64,000 nt of DNA from Nocardia jiangxiensis NBRC 101359 (GTDB lineage: Bacteria > Actinomycetota > Actinomycetes > Mycobacteriales > Mycobacteriaceae), in NCBI RefSeq assembly GCF_000308615.1, contig NZ_BAGB01000054.1:62001-126000 (forward strand), given 5' to 3'. This document shows, piece after piece, positions 8,453 through 17,341 of this stretch. Both the position numbers and the translations under genes were made by a program. Within the stretch, counting starts at the first letter, position 1; each line of letters begins with the position of its first letter. The notes beneath the pieces are model-generated. The model was not told where the DNA came from. It saw nothing but the letters and a program-made list of their open reading frames with translations, and did not search any database.

Positions 8453-8482
8453 ACGGTATGTGGGCGTACAGCGTTGAGTCAA
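8453..8482 (-). promoter_or_regulatory. Candidate promoter of the ilvB leader
   Basis: On the minus strand a -35 TTGACT (8477-8482) is followed by an 18-base spacer and a TACCGT -10 (8453-8458), which fits the actinobacterial TANNNT pattern. Initiation is expected about 7 bases downstream, at or next to the GTG codons of the leader peptide. That would make the leader transcript leaderless or nearly so. Confidence 0.6.
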
Positions 8483-8559
8483 ATTCCCTGACATGGGTGT
8501 CCCATCATGTGAGACAGGGCGGTATCTGTGTCCGATCGCCGTGATGCGAGGATGTGGGT

Positions 8560-9156
8560 GTGTCCTCGTCGCATCAGTCCGTGCCACCTGTTCGATCGTC
8601 CCACACCGCCGACCAGGCATCCGATACGGGTCGGGTGATCAGAAACCCGCGCCTCGGTCATCTGGCCGTGTTCGTGCTGTTGCTCTGTGTGGCGTTCGCC
8701 TTCTTCGGCTGGCCCCAGGTGCTGTGGATTCTGTTCGTCATTCCGATCGCCGTCGCGATCTGGATCGAGCGGACCCGGACGAAGGTGTCCGCGTCGGGGC
8801 TGGATCTGCGGACGTTCTTCGGCTCGCGGCATATCGACTGGTCACAGCTGCAAGGGGTGAGCATTCCCAAGCGCGGCTACGTGCGGGCGCATCTGTCCGA
8901 CGGCTCCGAGGTGCCGCTGCCCGCGGTCGGATACGACCGGCTGCGCATCCTGGTCGAGGCCAGCGGGGGACGCATTCCGGACCCGTTCGCCGCGGCCGAG
9001 GAGGCCGCGGCGAAGGCCCGCGCCGAGGCTGCGGCAGCACAGGAGGAAGCGGCCGAGGACACCGGCGAGGAGACCAAGATCACCAAGGCCGCCGAGGTCG
9101 GCGCGGAGGCCGGTGCGCAGAACGACGACGCGGGAACTGCCACGCCCGCCGAGTGA
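8560..9156 (+). CDS. PH-domain membrane protein, Cfp6/Rv3004-like
   Basis: A 198-residue protein with two adjacent hydrophobic helices (about residues 32-66, HLAVFVLLLCVAFAFFGW and onwards). A small bPH_6-type pleckstrin-homology fold follows: RTKVSASGLDLRTFF, the IDWSQLQGVSIPK strand and VRAHLSDGSEVPLPAVG. The last 55 residues are Ala/Glu-rich and probably helical or disordered. Position and architecture match M. tuberculosis Rv3004 (low-molecular-weight antigen Cfp6), which also lies divergent from ilvB. A GTG at 8560 with GAGG eight bases upstream is preferred; a GTG at 8554 is also possible. Cellular role unknown. Confidence 0.85.
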   Translation: MSSSHQSVPPVRSSHTADQASDTGRVIRNPRLGHLAVFVLLLCVAFAFFGWPQVLWILFVIPIAVAIWIERTRTKVSASGLDLRTFFGSRHIDWSQLQGVSIPKRGYVRAHLSDGSEVPLPAVGYDRLRILVEASGGRIPDPFAAAEEAAAKARAEAAAAQEEAAEDTGEETKITKAAEVGAEAGAQNDDAGTATPAE

Positions 9157-9392
9157 TCTCGCGCGACGGTCGGGCAGCTACCCGGACACCTCCGCCGACG
9201 TCGCGGGAATATCGGTCGCCACTCGTGTGCTGACACAGAAATCGGTCGATCGCGACACACCACGCCGCGCCCCCGCGAAGCCGCCCACCGGCGCATCACC
9301 TCCTCCTCACTCGGGAGTACCGTAAAAGGGCCGTCCAGGCAGTCACCAGTCGCCGAACAGCCCCCGCGACGAGATTCGAGGACCCGACACCT

Positions 9393-11234
9393 ATGCCACC
9401 GCTTCGTTCACGAACCACCACGGCCGGACGCAACGCCGCAGGCGCACGCGCGCTGTGGCGGGCCACCGGCCTGACCGACTCCGACTTCGGTAAGCCGATC
9501 GTCGCCATCGCGAACTCGTACACCCAGTTCGTCCCCGGCCACGTGCATCTGAAGGACGTCGGCGAGATCGTGGCGGACGCGGTCCGCGCCGCGGGCGGCG
9601 TACCGCGCGAATTCCACACCATCGCCGTGGACGACGGCATCGCGATGGGCCACGGCGGCATGCTCTACTCGCTGCCCAGCCGCGAGATCATCGCCGACTC
9701 GGTGGAGTACATGGTCAACGCGCACACCGCCGACGCGCTGGTGTGCATCTCCAACTGCGACAAGATCACCCCCGGCATGCTCAACGCCGCCATGCGGCTC
9801 AACATCCCGGTCGTGTTCGTTTCCGGCGGCCCGATGGAGGCCGGTAAGGCCGTCGTCGTGGGCGGTGTCGCCCAGGCCCCGACCGACCTGATCACCGCCA
9901 TCTCCGCGAGCGCCTCGAGCGCCGTGGACGACGAGGGCCTGTCCGAGGTCGAGCGCAGTGCCTGTCCGACCTGCGGTTCCTGTTCGGGCATGTTCACCGC
10001 CAACTCGATGAACTGCCTGACCGAGGCGCTGGGTCTGGCGCTGCCGGGCAACGGCTCCACACTGGCCACCCACGCCGCACGTCGCGCGCTGTTCGAGCGG
10101 GCCGGGACCACCGTCGTCGAGGCCGCCAACCGCTGGTACCGCGACGACGACGCCTCGGTGCTGCCGCGAAACATCGCCAACGCCAAGGCCTTCCGCAACG
10201 CGATGGCGCTGGACGTGGCCATGGGCGGTTCCACCAACACGGTGCTGCACACCCTCGCCGCCGCGCAGGAGGGCGAGATCGACTTCGATCTGGGCACCAT
10301 CGACGAGATCTCGCGTCGCGTGCCGTGCCTGGCGAAGGTCTCCCCCAACTCCGACTACCACATGGAAGACGTGCACCGGGCCGGCGGCATCCCCGCCATC
10401 CTCGGTGAGCTGCGTCGCGCGGGCCTGCTGGAGACCGACGTCTCCACCGTGCACACCCGCAGCTTCGACGAATGGCTGGACACCTGGGACATCCGCTCGG
10501 GCAAAGCCTCCGACGAGGCGCTCGAACTGTTCCACGCCGCGCCCGGCGGTGTGCGCACGACCGTGCCGTTCTCCACCGAGAACCGCTGGTCGTCGCTGGA
10601 CACCGACGCCGAGGGCGGGTGCATCCGCGATCTCGCGCACGCCTACACCGTCGAGGGCGGGCTGTGCGTGCTCAAGGGCAATATCGCCCCCGACGGCGCG
10701 ATTCTCAAGACCGCGGGCATCGACGAGGACCTGTTCACCTTCGAAGGTCCGGCCGTGGTACTCGAATCGCAGGAGGACGCGGTCTCGGCCATCCTCGGCA
10801 AGAAGATCACCCCCGGCGACGTCGTCGTCATCCGGTACGAGGGCCCCGCGGGCGGCCCCGGCATGCAGGAGATGCTGCACCCCACCTCGTTCCTGAAGGG
10901 CCTCGGCCTGGGCAAGGTCTGCGCGCTGATCACCGACGGCCGCTTCTCCGGCGGCACCTCGGGCCTGTCCATCGGGCACATCTCCCCCGAGGCGGCCAGC
11001 GGCGGCACCATCGGCCTGATCGAGGACGGCGACCGCATCCGCGTCGACGTGCACACCCGCGCGTTGGAACTGCTGGTCTCCGACGAGGTGCTGGCCGAGC
11101 GTCGCGCGAAAATGGATGCGCGCGAACGGCCTTGGCAGCCGGTTGCCCGTGATCGTCCGATCACCACCGCCCTGCGCGCTTATGCCGCGTTGGCGACGTC
11201 GGCCGACAAGGGCGCTGTGCGTCGCGTGCCGTAG
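9393..11234 (+). CDS. ilvD: Dihydroxy-acid dehydratase
   Basis: A 613-residue enzyme that dehydrates 2,3-dihydroxy-isovalerate and -methylvalerate to the 2-oxo acids of valine and isoleucine synthesis. It is the E. coli-like class, starting MPPLRSRTTTAGRNAAGARALWRATG. Iron-sulfur ligands are in ISNCDKITPGML and CPTCGSCSGMFTANSMN, and LGLALPGNGS is conserved. The C-terminal beta-barrel domain contains GRFSGGTSGLSIGHISPEA. The gene is monocistronic and read away from the ilvBNC group. The 236 bases upstream hold no gene; TACCGT at 9318-9323 could be a -10 element. In M. tuberculosis ilvD lies elsewhere, so this location is a Nocardia-type arrangement. Confidence 0.96.
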   Translation: MPPLRSRTTTAGRNAAGARALWRATGLTDSDFGKPIVAIANSYTQFVPGHVHLKDVGEIVADAVRAAGGVPREFHTIAVDDGIAMGHGGMLYSLPSREIIADSVEYMVNAHTADALVCISNCDKITPGMLNAAMRLNIPVVFVSGGPMEAGKAVVVGGVAQAPTDLITAISASASSAVDDEGLSEVERSACPTCGSCSGMFTANSMNCLTEALGLALPGNGSTLATHAARRALFERAGTTVVEAANRWYRDDDASVLPRNIANAKAFRNAMALDVAMGGSTNTVLHTLAAAQEGEIDFDLGTIDEISRRVPCLAKVSPNSDYHMEDVHRAGGIPAILGELRRAGLLETDVSTVHTRSFDEWLDTWDIRSGKASDEALELFHAAPGGVRTTVPFSTENRWSSLDTDAEGGCIRDLAHAYTVEGGLCVLKGNIAPDGAILKTAGIDEDLFTFEGPAVVLESQEDAVSAILGKKITPGDVVVIRYEGPAGGPGMQEMLHPTSFLKGLGLGKVCALITDGRFSGGTSGLSIGHISPEAASGGTIGLIEDGDRIRVDVHTRALELLVSDEVLAERRAKMDARERPWQPVARDRPITTALRAYAALATSADKGAVRRVP

Positions 11235-11396
11235 CTCGTCCGCCTCCCCGCGATTCAGCGCACAAGTAAGAGCCGCGAGATTTGCTCTGCGGGGTGACGG
11301 TTGATTGCCCGCTCGAGGTCTGGACGTACCCGAGGGGTTACCCATGTCCTCACGAAATCAGCCGACACCCCGCCACTTCTCGCGCCGTTGGAGCTA

Positions 11397-12836
11397 TCAC
11401 ACTGTCGCGGAACGCCTTCCGGCGCTCAGGGCGTACATCAGCCCGCCGCCGAGGACAACGCCGACCGGCCAGGACAGGGCGGTTACGTACTGGGAATGCG
11501 GGATCAGGGCGACCAGGACTCCGACTGTTCCGGAGATCGCCAGGGCGGTCAGGGCGCGGGGGTTGAAGCCACGGGTGTAGTGGTAAGTGCCTTGGGGCGC
11601 TTCGGAATACAAGTCGGTCACCACTGTGCGCTGGCGGCGGATGAGGTAGTAGTCGACGATCAAGATGCCGAACACCGGTCCCATCAGGGCGCCGACGCCG
11701 CCGAGGAAATAGACGATGAAATTCTGGTTCTCCCACAGCTTCCAGGGCAGCACCAGGATCGACAGCACGGCGGTGATGATGCCGCCGGTGCGGAACGAGA
11801 TGTATTTCGGTGCGGTGTTGGAGATGTCGTAGGACGGGGAGACGAAGTTCAGCACCACATTGATGCCGACCGTGGCGATCGCGAACAGCGCCGCGGCGAT
11901 GACGACGATCGTATCGCTGTGAAGGTGCGCGACCAGCTCCACCGGATCGGACAGCACCTTGCCGTACACCTTCAGCGTGGCCAGTGAGATGACGATCGAG
12001 ATCACCACGAAAGCGGTCTCGTTGAACGGAATTCCCCACGCGTTGCCGCGCACGATGGCCTTCCTGCTCGGCGAGAAGCGCGCGAAATCGGCGTAGTTCA
12101 CCAGCGGCCCGGCCATGAACGCCACCATCAGGAAGACCACCCCGACGAACGCGGCCACCGTCTTGCCGCCGGAGAGCGCCGCACCCGCGCGCGAGCCGAA
12201 ATCGATACTCCAACCGGCCTTTCCGAGAATCCAGATCGCCAGCGCGAGCATCCCGATCCACACCACCGGCCCCGCGAAATCCGACACCCGGCGCACCACC
12301 TCCATGCCGTAGGTGATAATCAGCAGCTGCGCGGCCCACAGCACCAGGAACGCGATCCAGCCCAGCTCCGACAGGCCGATGAAGCTGTGCTGCGTCAGCG
12401 CTTTCAGTCCTGGCGCGACCCGCAGCAGCAACACGATCACCGCTGTCGAAGCCAGATACGTCTGAATGCCGTACCAGAACACCGCCACCAGCGCCCGCAG
12501 CAGCGCCGGGATATTCGCGCCGAATATCCCGAACGCACCCCGGGCGAACACCGGGAACGGCACCCCGACCCGCTGCCCGGCCACCCCGATCAGATTGCTG
12601 CCGCCCCACAGCACCAGAACACCGACGAACAACGCCAGCATGGTCTGCCAGCCGCTCAGCCCGAGCGCGAGCATGCCCACGGCGAACCCGTAACTGCCGA
12701 TGCTGTGCGCCGAGGTCATCCAGAGACAGAACAGATCCCAGGTGCGCCAGGCGTCGGTCTCGGAGGTGGTGGGCGTCAGATCCGCATTGACCAGCGCCGA
12801 ACGTTCGACTACCGGTTTTAATTCTGTCTCCGTCAT
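11397..12836 (-). CDS. NCS1-family nucleobase/hydantoin:cation symporter
   Basis: A 479-residue permease with about twelve transmembrane segments. NCS1 hallmarks include the early WDLFCLWMTSAHSIGSYGF segment in helix 1, GGSNLIGVAGQRVGVPFPVFARGAFG in helices 2-3, GPLVNYADFARFSPSRKAI, and the late GVGALMGPVFGILIVDYYLIRRQ. Family members import uracil, allantoin, hydantoins or cytosine with Na+ or H+. It is the last gene of the operon, 9 bases after the flavin-oxidoreductase gene, with GAGG before its ATG. Uracil, dihydrouracil or a 5-substituted hydantoin is the likely substrate given its neighbours. Confidence 0.92.
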   Translation of the reverse strand: MTETELKPVVERSALVNADLTPTTSETDAWRTWDLFCLWMTSAHSIGSYGFAVGMLALGLSGWQTMLALFVGVLVLWGGSNLIGVAGQRVGVPFPVFARGAFGIFGANIPALLRALVAVFWYGIQTYLASTAVIVLLLRVAPGLKALTQHSFIGLSELGWIAFLVLWAAQLLIITYGMEVVRRVSDFAGPVVWIGMLALAIWILGKAGWSIDFGSRAGAALSGGKTVAAFVGVVFLMVAFMAGPLVNYADFARFSPSRKAIVRGNAWGIPFNETAFVVISIVISLATLKVYGKVLSDPVELVAHLHSDTIVVIAAALFAIATVGINVVLNFVSPSYDISNTAPKYISFRTGGIITAVLSILVLPWKLWENQNFIVYFLGGVGALMGPVFGILIVDYYLIRRQRTVVTDLYSEAPQGTYHYTRGFNPRALTALAISGTVGVLVALIPHSQYVTALSWPVGVVLGGGLMYALSAGRRSATV

Positions 12837-12845
12837 GGAAATTCC

Positions 12846-13877
12846 TCACTCGATCTCGGTAACCTGCAACGCGGTCACGGCGGGATTCATCTGCGGTATC
12901 ACGGCATCGCCGTACACGCGCATGGTCTCTTCCTTGTTGTCGTGTTGCAGGTATCCGGCGAACTGATCGACACCGAGGGCGGCGAGGCGGCGCAGTTTGG
13001 CCAGGTGGTCCTCGGGGGTGCCCAGGATGCAGAAGCGGTCGACGACTTCGTCGGTGACGAAGTCCGCGTGAGCATTTCCCGCGCGGCCGTGCTGGTTGTA
13101 GTCGTAGCCCTGGCGTTCGGCGATGTAGTCGGTCAGGGCCGCGGGGATCTGTCCGCTCGTGCCGTAGCGGGCGACGATGTCCGCGACGTGATTGCCGACC
13201 ATGCCGCCGAACCAGCGGCACTGCTCGCGCATGTGCGCGTAGTCGGTCCCGATGTACATCGGCGCTGCCACACAGACTTTCACCGCGTCCGGATCGCGCC
13301 CGGCCGCGGCGGCGGCCTCCCGGACGGTGCGGATCGTCCACTCGGCGATGTCCGGGTCGGCCAGTTGCAGGATGAATCCGTCCGCGACCTCACCCGCGAG
13401 CGCCAGGGCCTTGGGCCCGTACGCCGCGACCCACACCTCCAGCCGCGAACCCGCGCTCCACGGGAATTGCAGTGTGCGCCCGCCGTATTCGACGGACCGG
13501 GAATTGGCCAGCTCGCGGATAACCCGGATCGAGTCACGCAGAGTCTGCAATGTGACGGGATGTCCGCCGCCGACCCGCACGGCCGAATCGCCGCGCCCGA
13601 TGCCACAGACGGTGCGATTGCCGTACGCCTCGTTGAGGGTGGCGAAGGTGGACGCGGTCACCGCCCAGTCCCGGGTGGCGGGATTGGTCACCATCGGGCC
13701 GACCGTAATTCGCTTGGTCTCGTTCAGGATTCGGCTGTGCAGCACGTACGGCTCTTGCCACAGGATGTGTGAATCGAATGTCCACACGTGGCTGAAGCCG
13801 TACGCTTCGGCCAGTTTCGCCAGATGCACCGTGCGCGCCGAGGGGGGATCGCACTGTAGGACCGCGCCGAATTGCAT
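12846..13877 (-). CDS. LLM-class flavin/F420-dependent oxidoreductase (TIGR03842-like)
   Basis: A 343-residue luciferase-like TIM barrel. It begins MQFGAVLQCDPPSARTVHLAK and carries the FSHVWTFDSHILWQEPY, GPMVTNPATRDWAV and GIGRGDSAVRVGGG segments of the family. The C-terminal part has FCILGTPEDHLAKLRRLAALGVDQF, typical of F420 or FMN LLM enzymes. Members of this subfamily are found with hydantoinase genes, as here: 10 bases separate it from hydA. The substrate is unproven. Reduction or re-oxidation of a dihydropyrimidine or hydantoin ring would fit, because no dihydropyrimidine dehydrogenase is encoded nearby. Confidence 0.88.
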   Translation of the reverse strand: MQFGAVLQCDPPSARTVHLAKLAEAYGFSHVWTFDSHILWQEPYVLHSRILNETKRITVGPMVTNPATRDWAVTASTFATLNEAYGNRTVCGIGRGDSAVRVGGGHPVTLQTLRDSIRVIRELANSRSVEYGGRTLQFPWSAGSRLEVWVAAYGPKALALAGEVADGFILQLADPDIAEWTIRTVREAAAAAGRDPDAVKVCVAAPMYIGTDYAHMREQCRWFGGMVGNHVADIVARYGTSGQIPAALTDYIAERQGYDYNQHGRAGNAHADFVTDEVVDRFCILGTPEDHLAKLRRLAALGVDQFAGYLQHDNKEETMRVYGDAVIPQMNPAVTALQVTEIE

Positions 13878-13887
13878 TGCCGTCTCC

Positions 13888-15309
13888 CTAGATCAGGTAC
13901 TGACAGGGATCGCGGCGCACGAAGCGCCCGTCGCCCTTGCGGCCGAGGTACTCCCCCGCGTCGACGACGACCTTGCCGCGGGAGAGCACCGTGTCGACGT
14001 GGCCGTCGATCTCGAAGCCCTCCCAGGCCGAGTGGTCCATGTTCATGTGGTGGGTCTTGCCCAGGCCGATGGAGGTGTGGCCGTTCGGGTCGTAGATCAC
14101 CACGTCGGCGTCCGCGCCGGGCGCGAGCACACCCTTGCGGCCGTAGAGTCCGAACATGCGCGCCGGTGTGGTGGAGGTGATCTCGACCCACCGCTCGAGG
14201 CTGATCCGGCCCTCGACCACGCCCTGATACATCAGGTCCATCCGGTGCTCGACCGAGCCGATGCCGTTGGGAATCTTGGAGAAATCCCCGACGCCCATAT
14301 CCTTCTGCCCCTTCATGCAGAAGGGACAGTGGTCCGTGGCGACCATCTGAATGTCGTTGGTGCGCAACGCCTGCCACATGTGGTCCTGATGGTGTTCCGC
14401 GCGCGAGCGCAGCGGGGTGGAGCACACCCACTTGGCGCCCTCGAAACCCGGTGCGCCCAGTTGCTCCTCCAGTGACAGATACAGATACTGCGGGCAGGTC
14501 TCGCCGAAGACGTTGCGGCCGCGATCGCGCGCCGAAGCCACCTGTGCGACAGCCTGTTTCGCCGACACGTGCACGACATACAGTGGGGCGCCGGTCAGAT
14601 CGGCCAACATGATCGCCCGATGGGTGGCCTCCTCCTCGAGCTGCCAGGCCCGCGCGATGCCGTGGTAGTACGGATCGGTCTTGCCCTGTTCGAGCAGTTG
14701 GCCCACGAGAACGTCGATGGCGGGCCCGTTCTCGGCGTGCATCATCGTCATCAGGCCGGTCGACGCGCCGGTCTGCATCGCGCGCAGGATCTGCGCGTCG
14801 TCGCTGTAGAACACGCCCGGATAGGCCATGAACAGCTTGTAACTGGTGATGCCTTCGTCCGGAAGCCCGCGCAGCGCCTGCAACGACGCGTCGTTCACGT
14901 CGCCGACGATCTGATGGAACCCGTAGTCGATCGCGCACTGTCCCGCGGCCATCTCGTGCCAGGTGGCCAGGCTGTCCTGTAGGCGCTCGCCGAACTTCTG
15001 TACCGCGAAGTCGATGATCGTGGTGGTGCCGCCCCAGGCCGCGGCGCGGGTGCCGGTCTCGAAATCGTCCGAGGCGGTGGTGCCGCCGAACGGCATCGAC
15101 ATGTGCGTGTGCGCGTCGATGCCGCCGGGGACGACGTATTTGCCGGTCGCGTCGATGACCGTGTCCGCGGTCCGGGCCAGGTCCGTGCCCAGCACGGTGC
15201 TGCCCGGTTCGAGCAACGCGGCGATCCGTTCGCCGTCGACGAGGATGTCCGCGGCGGTGCGGCCGGTTGCCGAGACGACGGTGCCGCCGGTGATGAAAGT
15301 GGTTGGCAT
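13888..15309 (-). CDS. hydA: Dihydropyrimidinase / D-hydantoinase
   Basis: A 473-residue cyclic amidohydrolase that opens 5,6-dihydropyrimidines or hydantoins to N-carbamoyl amino acids. The two-zinc site is intact: GIDAHTHM (HxH), the carbamylated lysine in TSYKLFMAYPG, HAENG, VVHVSAKQA, and the catalytic Asp in ATDHCPF. The length is normal for the family. AAGGAG precedes the ATG at 15309. It lies between the carbamoyl-amidohydrolase and the LLM gene in one transcription unit; 68 bases separate it from the former. Confidence 0.95.
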   Translation of the reverse strand: MPTTFITGGTVVSATGRTAADILVDGERIAALLEPGSTVLGTDLARTADTVIDATGKYVVPGGIDAHTHMSMPFGGTTASDDFETGTRAAAWGGTTTIIDFAVQKFGERLQDSLATWHEMAAGQCAIDYGFHQIVGDVNDASLQALRGLPDEGITSYKLFMAYPGVFYSDDAQILRAMQTGASTGLMTMMHAENGPAIDVLVGQLLEQGKTDPYYHGIARAWQLEEEATHRAIMLADLTGAPLYVVHVSAKQAVAQVASARDRGRNVFGETCPQYLYLSLEEQLGAPGFEGAKWVCSTPLRSRAEHHQDHMWQALRTNDIQMVATDHCPFCMKGQKDMGVGDFSKIPNGIGSVEHRMDLMYQGVVEGRISLERWVEITSTTPARMFGLYGRKGVLAPGADADVVIYDPNGHTSIGLGKTHHMNMDHSAWEGFEIDGHVDTVLSRGKVVVDAGEYLGRKGDGRFVRRDPCQYLI

Positions 15310-15377
15310 ACCGGATAACTCCTTAGGAAGAGGACCGGAAAAGGTGAGGCTGGTGGAATCGGCGGGCGGGCCGGGGC

Positions 15378-16226
15378 TCAGGGAGCGACGATCGCCTCGT
15401 ACGAATCCGGGCGACGGTCCCGGTAGAACTGCCAGTCCCCGCGCACCTCACGCAGCACGTCCAGGTCCAGTTCGCGGATCACGAGTTCCTCGGTGCCGGT
15501 GGAAGCGACCGCGCCGACGTAGTTGCCGCGCGGATCCACGAAATACGAACTGCCGTAGAAGGTCACCGCCGCATCGCCGAATTCGTCACTCTCCGTGCCG
15601 ATCCGGTTGTTGGCGGCGATGTAGTACTGGTTGGCGGCCGCGGCGGCGGGCTGCTCGAGCTCCCAAAGCCGGTTGGACAGACCGGGTTTGGTGGCCGAGG
15701 GGTTGAACACCAACTCCGCACCGGCCAGGCCCAGCGCCCGCCAGCCCTCGGGAAAGTGACGGTCGTAGCAGATGTAGACACCGATGCGGCCGACCGCGGT
15801 ATCGAAGACCGGGTAGCCGAGGTTGCCGGGCCGGAAATAGAACTTCTCCCAGAAGCCCGGCAGGTGCGGGATGTGGTGCTTTCGGTACTTGCCCAGATAG
15901 CTGCCGTCCGCGTCGATCACCGCGGCGGTGTTGTACAGCACGCCGGGTTGCTCCTGCTCGTAGACCGGCAGGACGACGACCATGTTGTGCTCGCGGGCCA
16001 GTTCGGCGAATCGCGTCGTGGTCGGACCGGGCACCGATTCGGCGTACTCGTAGTACTTCTTGTCCTGAACATTTCCGAAGTACGGCCCGTAGAACAATTC
16101 CTGGAAGCAGATCACCCGCACACCCTCGGCCGCGGCCTGCTCGACGAACTTCTCGTGCTTGGCCAGCATCGATTCCCTGTCCCCGGTCCAGGTGGCCTGG
16201 GTGATGGCCGCCTTGATCGTCGCCAT
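15378..16226 (-). CDS. Beta-ureidopropionase / N-carbamoyl-amino-acid amidohydrolase (nitrilase superfamily)
   Basis: A 282-residue nitrilase-fold enzyme that hydrolyses N-carbamoyl-beta-alanine or related carbamoyl amino acids to the amino acid, CO2 and ammonia. The Glu-Lys-Cys triad is visible in CFQELFYGPYF (Glu), KYRKHHIPH (Lys) and YICYDRHFPEGWR (Cys). The start at 16226 has AAGGAG seven bases upstream; an in-frame start at 16250 lacks a comparable site. It is the first gene of a four-gene operon with hydA, the LLM oxidoreductase and the NCS1 permease. It would complete steps two and three of reductive pyrimidine breakdown. Confidence 0.93.
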   Translation of the reverse strand: MATIKAAITQATWTGDRESMLAKHEKFVEQAAAEGVRVICFQELFYGPYFGNVQDKKYYEYAESVPGPTTTRFAELAREHNMVVVLPVYEQEQPGVLYNTAAVIDADGSYLGKYRKHHIPHLPGFWEKFYFRPGNLGYPVFDTAVGRIGVYICYDRHFPEGWRALGLAGAELVFNPSATKPGLSNRLWELEQPAAAAANQYYIAANNRIGTESDEFGDAAVTFYGSSYFVDPRGNYVGAVASTGTEELVIRELDLDVLREVRGDWQFYRDRRPDSYEAIVAP

Positions 16227-16239
16227 GGAGGTTCTCCTT

Positions 16240-16305
16240 CCAGAATTCAATTATTGTCGAATATAAACATTTCCTGAATATTTCGATGAATGCAGGAATT
16301 GTAAA
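16240..16305 (-). promoter_or_regulatory. AT-rich promoter/operator region of the pyrimidine-hydantoin operon
   Basis: A sharply AT-rich stretch just upstream of the first operon gene. TTCCTG (16271-16276) and CAGGAA (16293-16298) form the outer arms of an imperfect palindrome enclosing AATATTTCGATGAATG. TCGAATAT nearby resembles the reverse of ATATTTCGA. Such a site would suit a GntR- or TetR-type repressor, but no regulator gene accompanies the operon. Confidence 0.45.
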
Positions 16306-16346
16306 CCTGCCGCCGCGACGACCAGGCGGAAATGCGCAGAGTACGC

Positions 16347-16383
16347 GGAAGGCCGAGCCCGACGGATGCGGGCTCGGCCTTCC
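16347..16383 (-). terminator. Intrinsic terminator after the DoxX-family gene
   Basis: Perfect 15-base arms (16347-16361 and 16369-16383) enclose a seven-base loop. The hairpin lies 47 bases beyond the DoxX stop and upstream of the pyrimidine operon promoter region. There is no T-tract. Confidence 0.7.
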
Positions 16384-16429
16384 GGACGGCGAATCGCGGG
16401 ACAGCGGATCGCCGGAACAGCGGTTCAGG

Positions 16430-17341
16430 TCAGTGACGAATGCCGTGGAACGGGTTACCGCCGTGCAGGTAGAACCAGGCGCCTGCGGCGGCGACCAGGG
16501 CGAGGACGAGGACAACGAAGGAGCCGTAGCTGGGGCGGGTCGCCCAGCCGCGGCTGCGGTCGAAGGACAGACGGCCGGGACCGGTGAGGATCAACGCAGC
16601 GGCCAGGCCCGCGAGGATCGACTCCAATTCGACTGTCTTGTACTGGAATCCGGAGGACATGCCCTGTTTCCAGAGCCACGCGTCGCTGATCGAGGCCAGG
16701 ACCGCGCCCGCGGCCAAGGGAGTGGCCAGCCCCAGGATGATCAGGATGCCGCCGCCCACCTCGGCGACGGTGAGCATCGACGCGGACAATTCGACATGCT
16801 TCCAACCGCCGGAGGACAGCATCTCGCGGGTGCCGCTCAGACCCGGTCCGTGGAACCATCCGGCCAGCTTCTGCAGGCCGTGATAGAGGAAGGTCAGGCC
16901 GATGACCAGGCGCAGTACCAGCAGGCCCAGATCCTGTGTGCCACGGCGCGCGTCGATGCGAGTCAGACGTTGCCGCGGGGTGCTGTCACCACCCCCACCA
17001 CTCGGCGCGGGCGGAATGGTGGCGAAGGAATACGTCGCGGCGGTGGATTCACCCGCCGGCACATCGCGGTCCTCGCCGGGTAGTTCACTCTTGGCCGATT
17101 CGTACCGGCCGATTCCCACGGATTCGTACTGGCCGGTGGTATACGGTTCGGTGGACGAGCCCCCCCTTGCGGGAACATCGGGATCGAGGCCGAGTTCGTC
17201 CTCGGTGCGCGGGACATCCGAGCCGGGAGCGGATTTCATTGTCGGGAACTCCCCGGTGGGCGCATCGTACGGACTGCGCGCCGGCTCACCGGGATGCCCC
17301 GGAGTGTTCGACTCGGATAATGCATGCGGCTTGTCGGTCAC
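16430..17341 (-). CDS. DoxX-family membrane protein (Rv3005c-like)
   Basis: A 303-residue protein. The first 140 residues are polar, Pro/Ser/Glu-rich and probably cytoplasmic and disordered. A DoxX domain with four transmembrane helices follows, starting at RRGTQDLGLLVLRLVIG and with FLYHGLQKLAGWFHGPG, then SMLTVAEVGGGILIILG. M. tuberculosis Rv3005c has the same place beside lppZ and has been linked to a membrane oxidoreductase complex (with SodA and SseA) that protects against oxidative and thiol stress. A GTG at 17341 is the start. It is divergent from the LppZ-like gene with 124 bases between. Confidence 0.85.
   Translation of the reverse strand: MTDKPHALSESNTPGHPGEPARSPYDAPTGEFPTMKSAPGSDVPRTEDELGLDPDVPARGGSSTEPYTTGQYESVGIGRYESAKSELPGEDRDVPAGESTAATYSFATIPPAPSGGGGDSTPRQRLTRIDARRGTQDLGLLVLRLVIGLTFLYHGLQKLAGWFHGPGLSGTREMLSSGGWKHVELSASMLTVAEVGGGILIILGLATPLAAGAVLASISDAWLWKQGMSSGFQYKTVELESILAGLAAALILTGPGRLSFDRSRGWATRPSYGSFVVLVLALVAAAGAWFYLHGGNPFHGIRH

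Noticed and set aside
5550..8477. A 975-residue open frame on the plus strand opposite ilvN and ilvB
   Set aside because: It is antisense to two unmistakable genes, has His/Arg/Asp-rich sequence with no domain, and is a common by-product of high GC at third positions.
8341..8480. A T-box or metabolite riboswitch before ilvB
   Set aside because: There is no T-box sequence or stem I specifier. The short branched-chain-rich reading frame and U-tract hairpin explain the region as attenuation.
9408..11345. A 645-residue minus-strand frame opposite ilvD
   Set aside because: Antisense shadow of a highly conserved gene; no protein signature.
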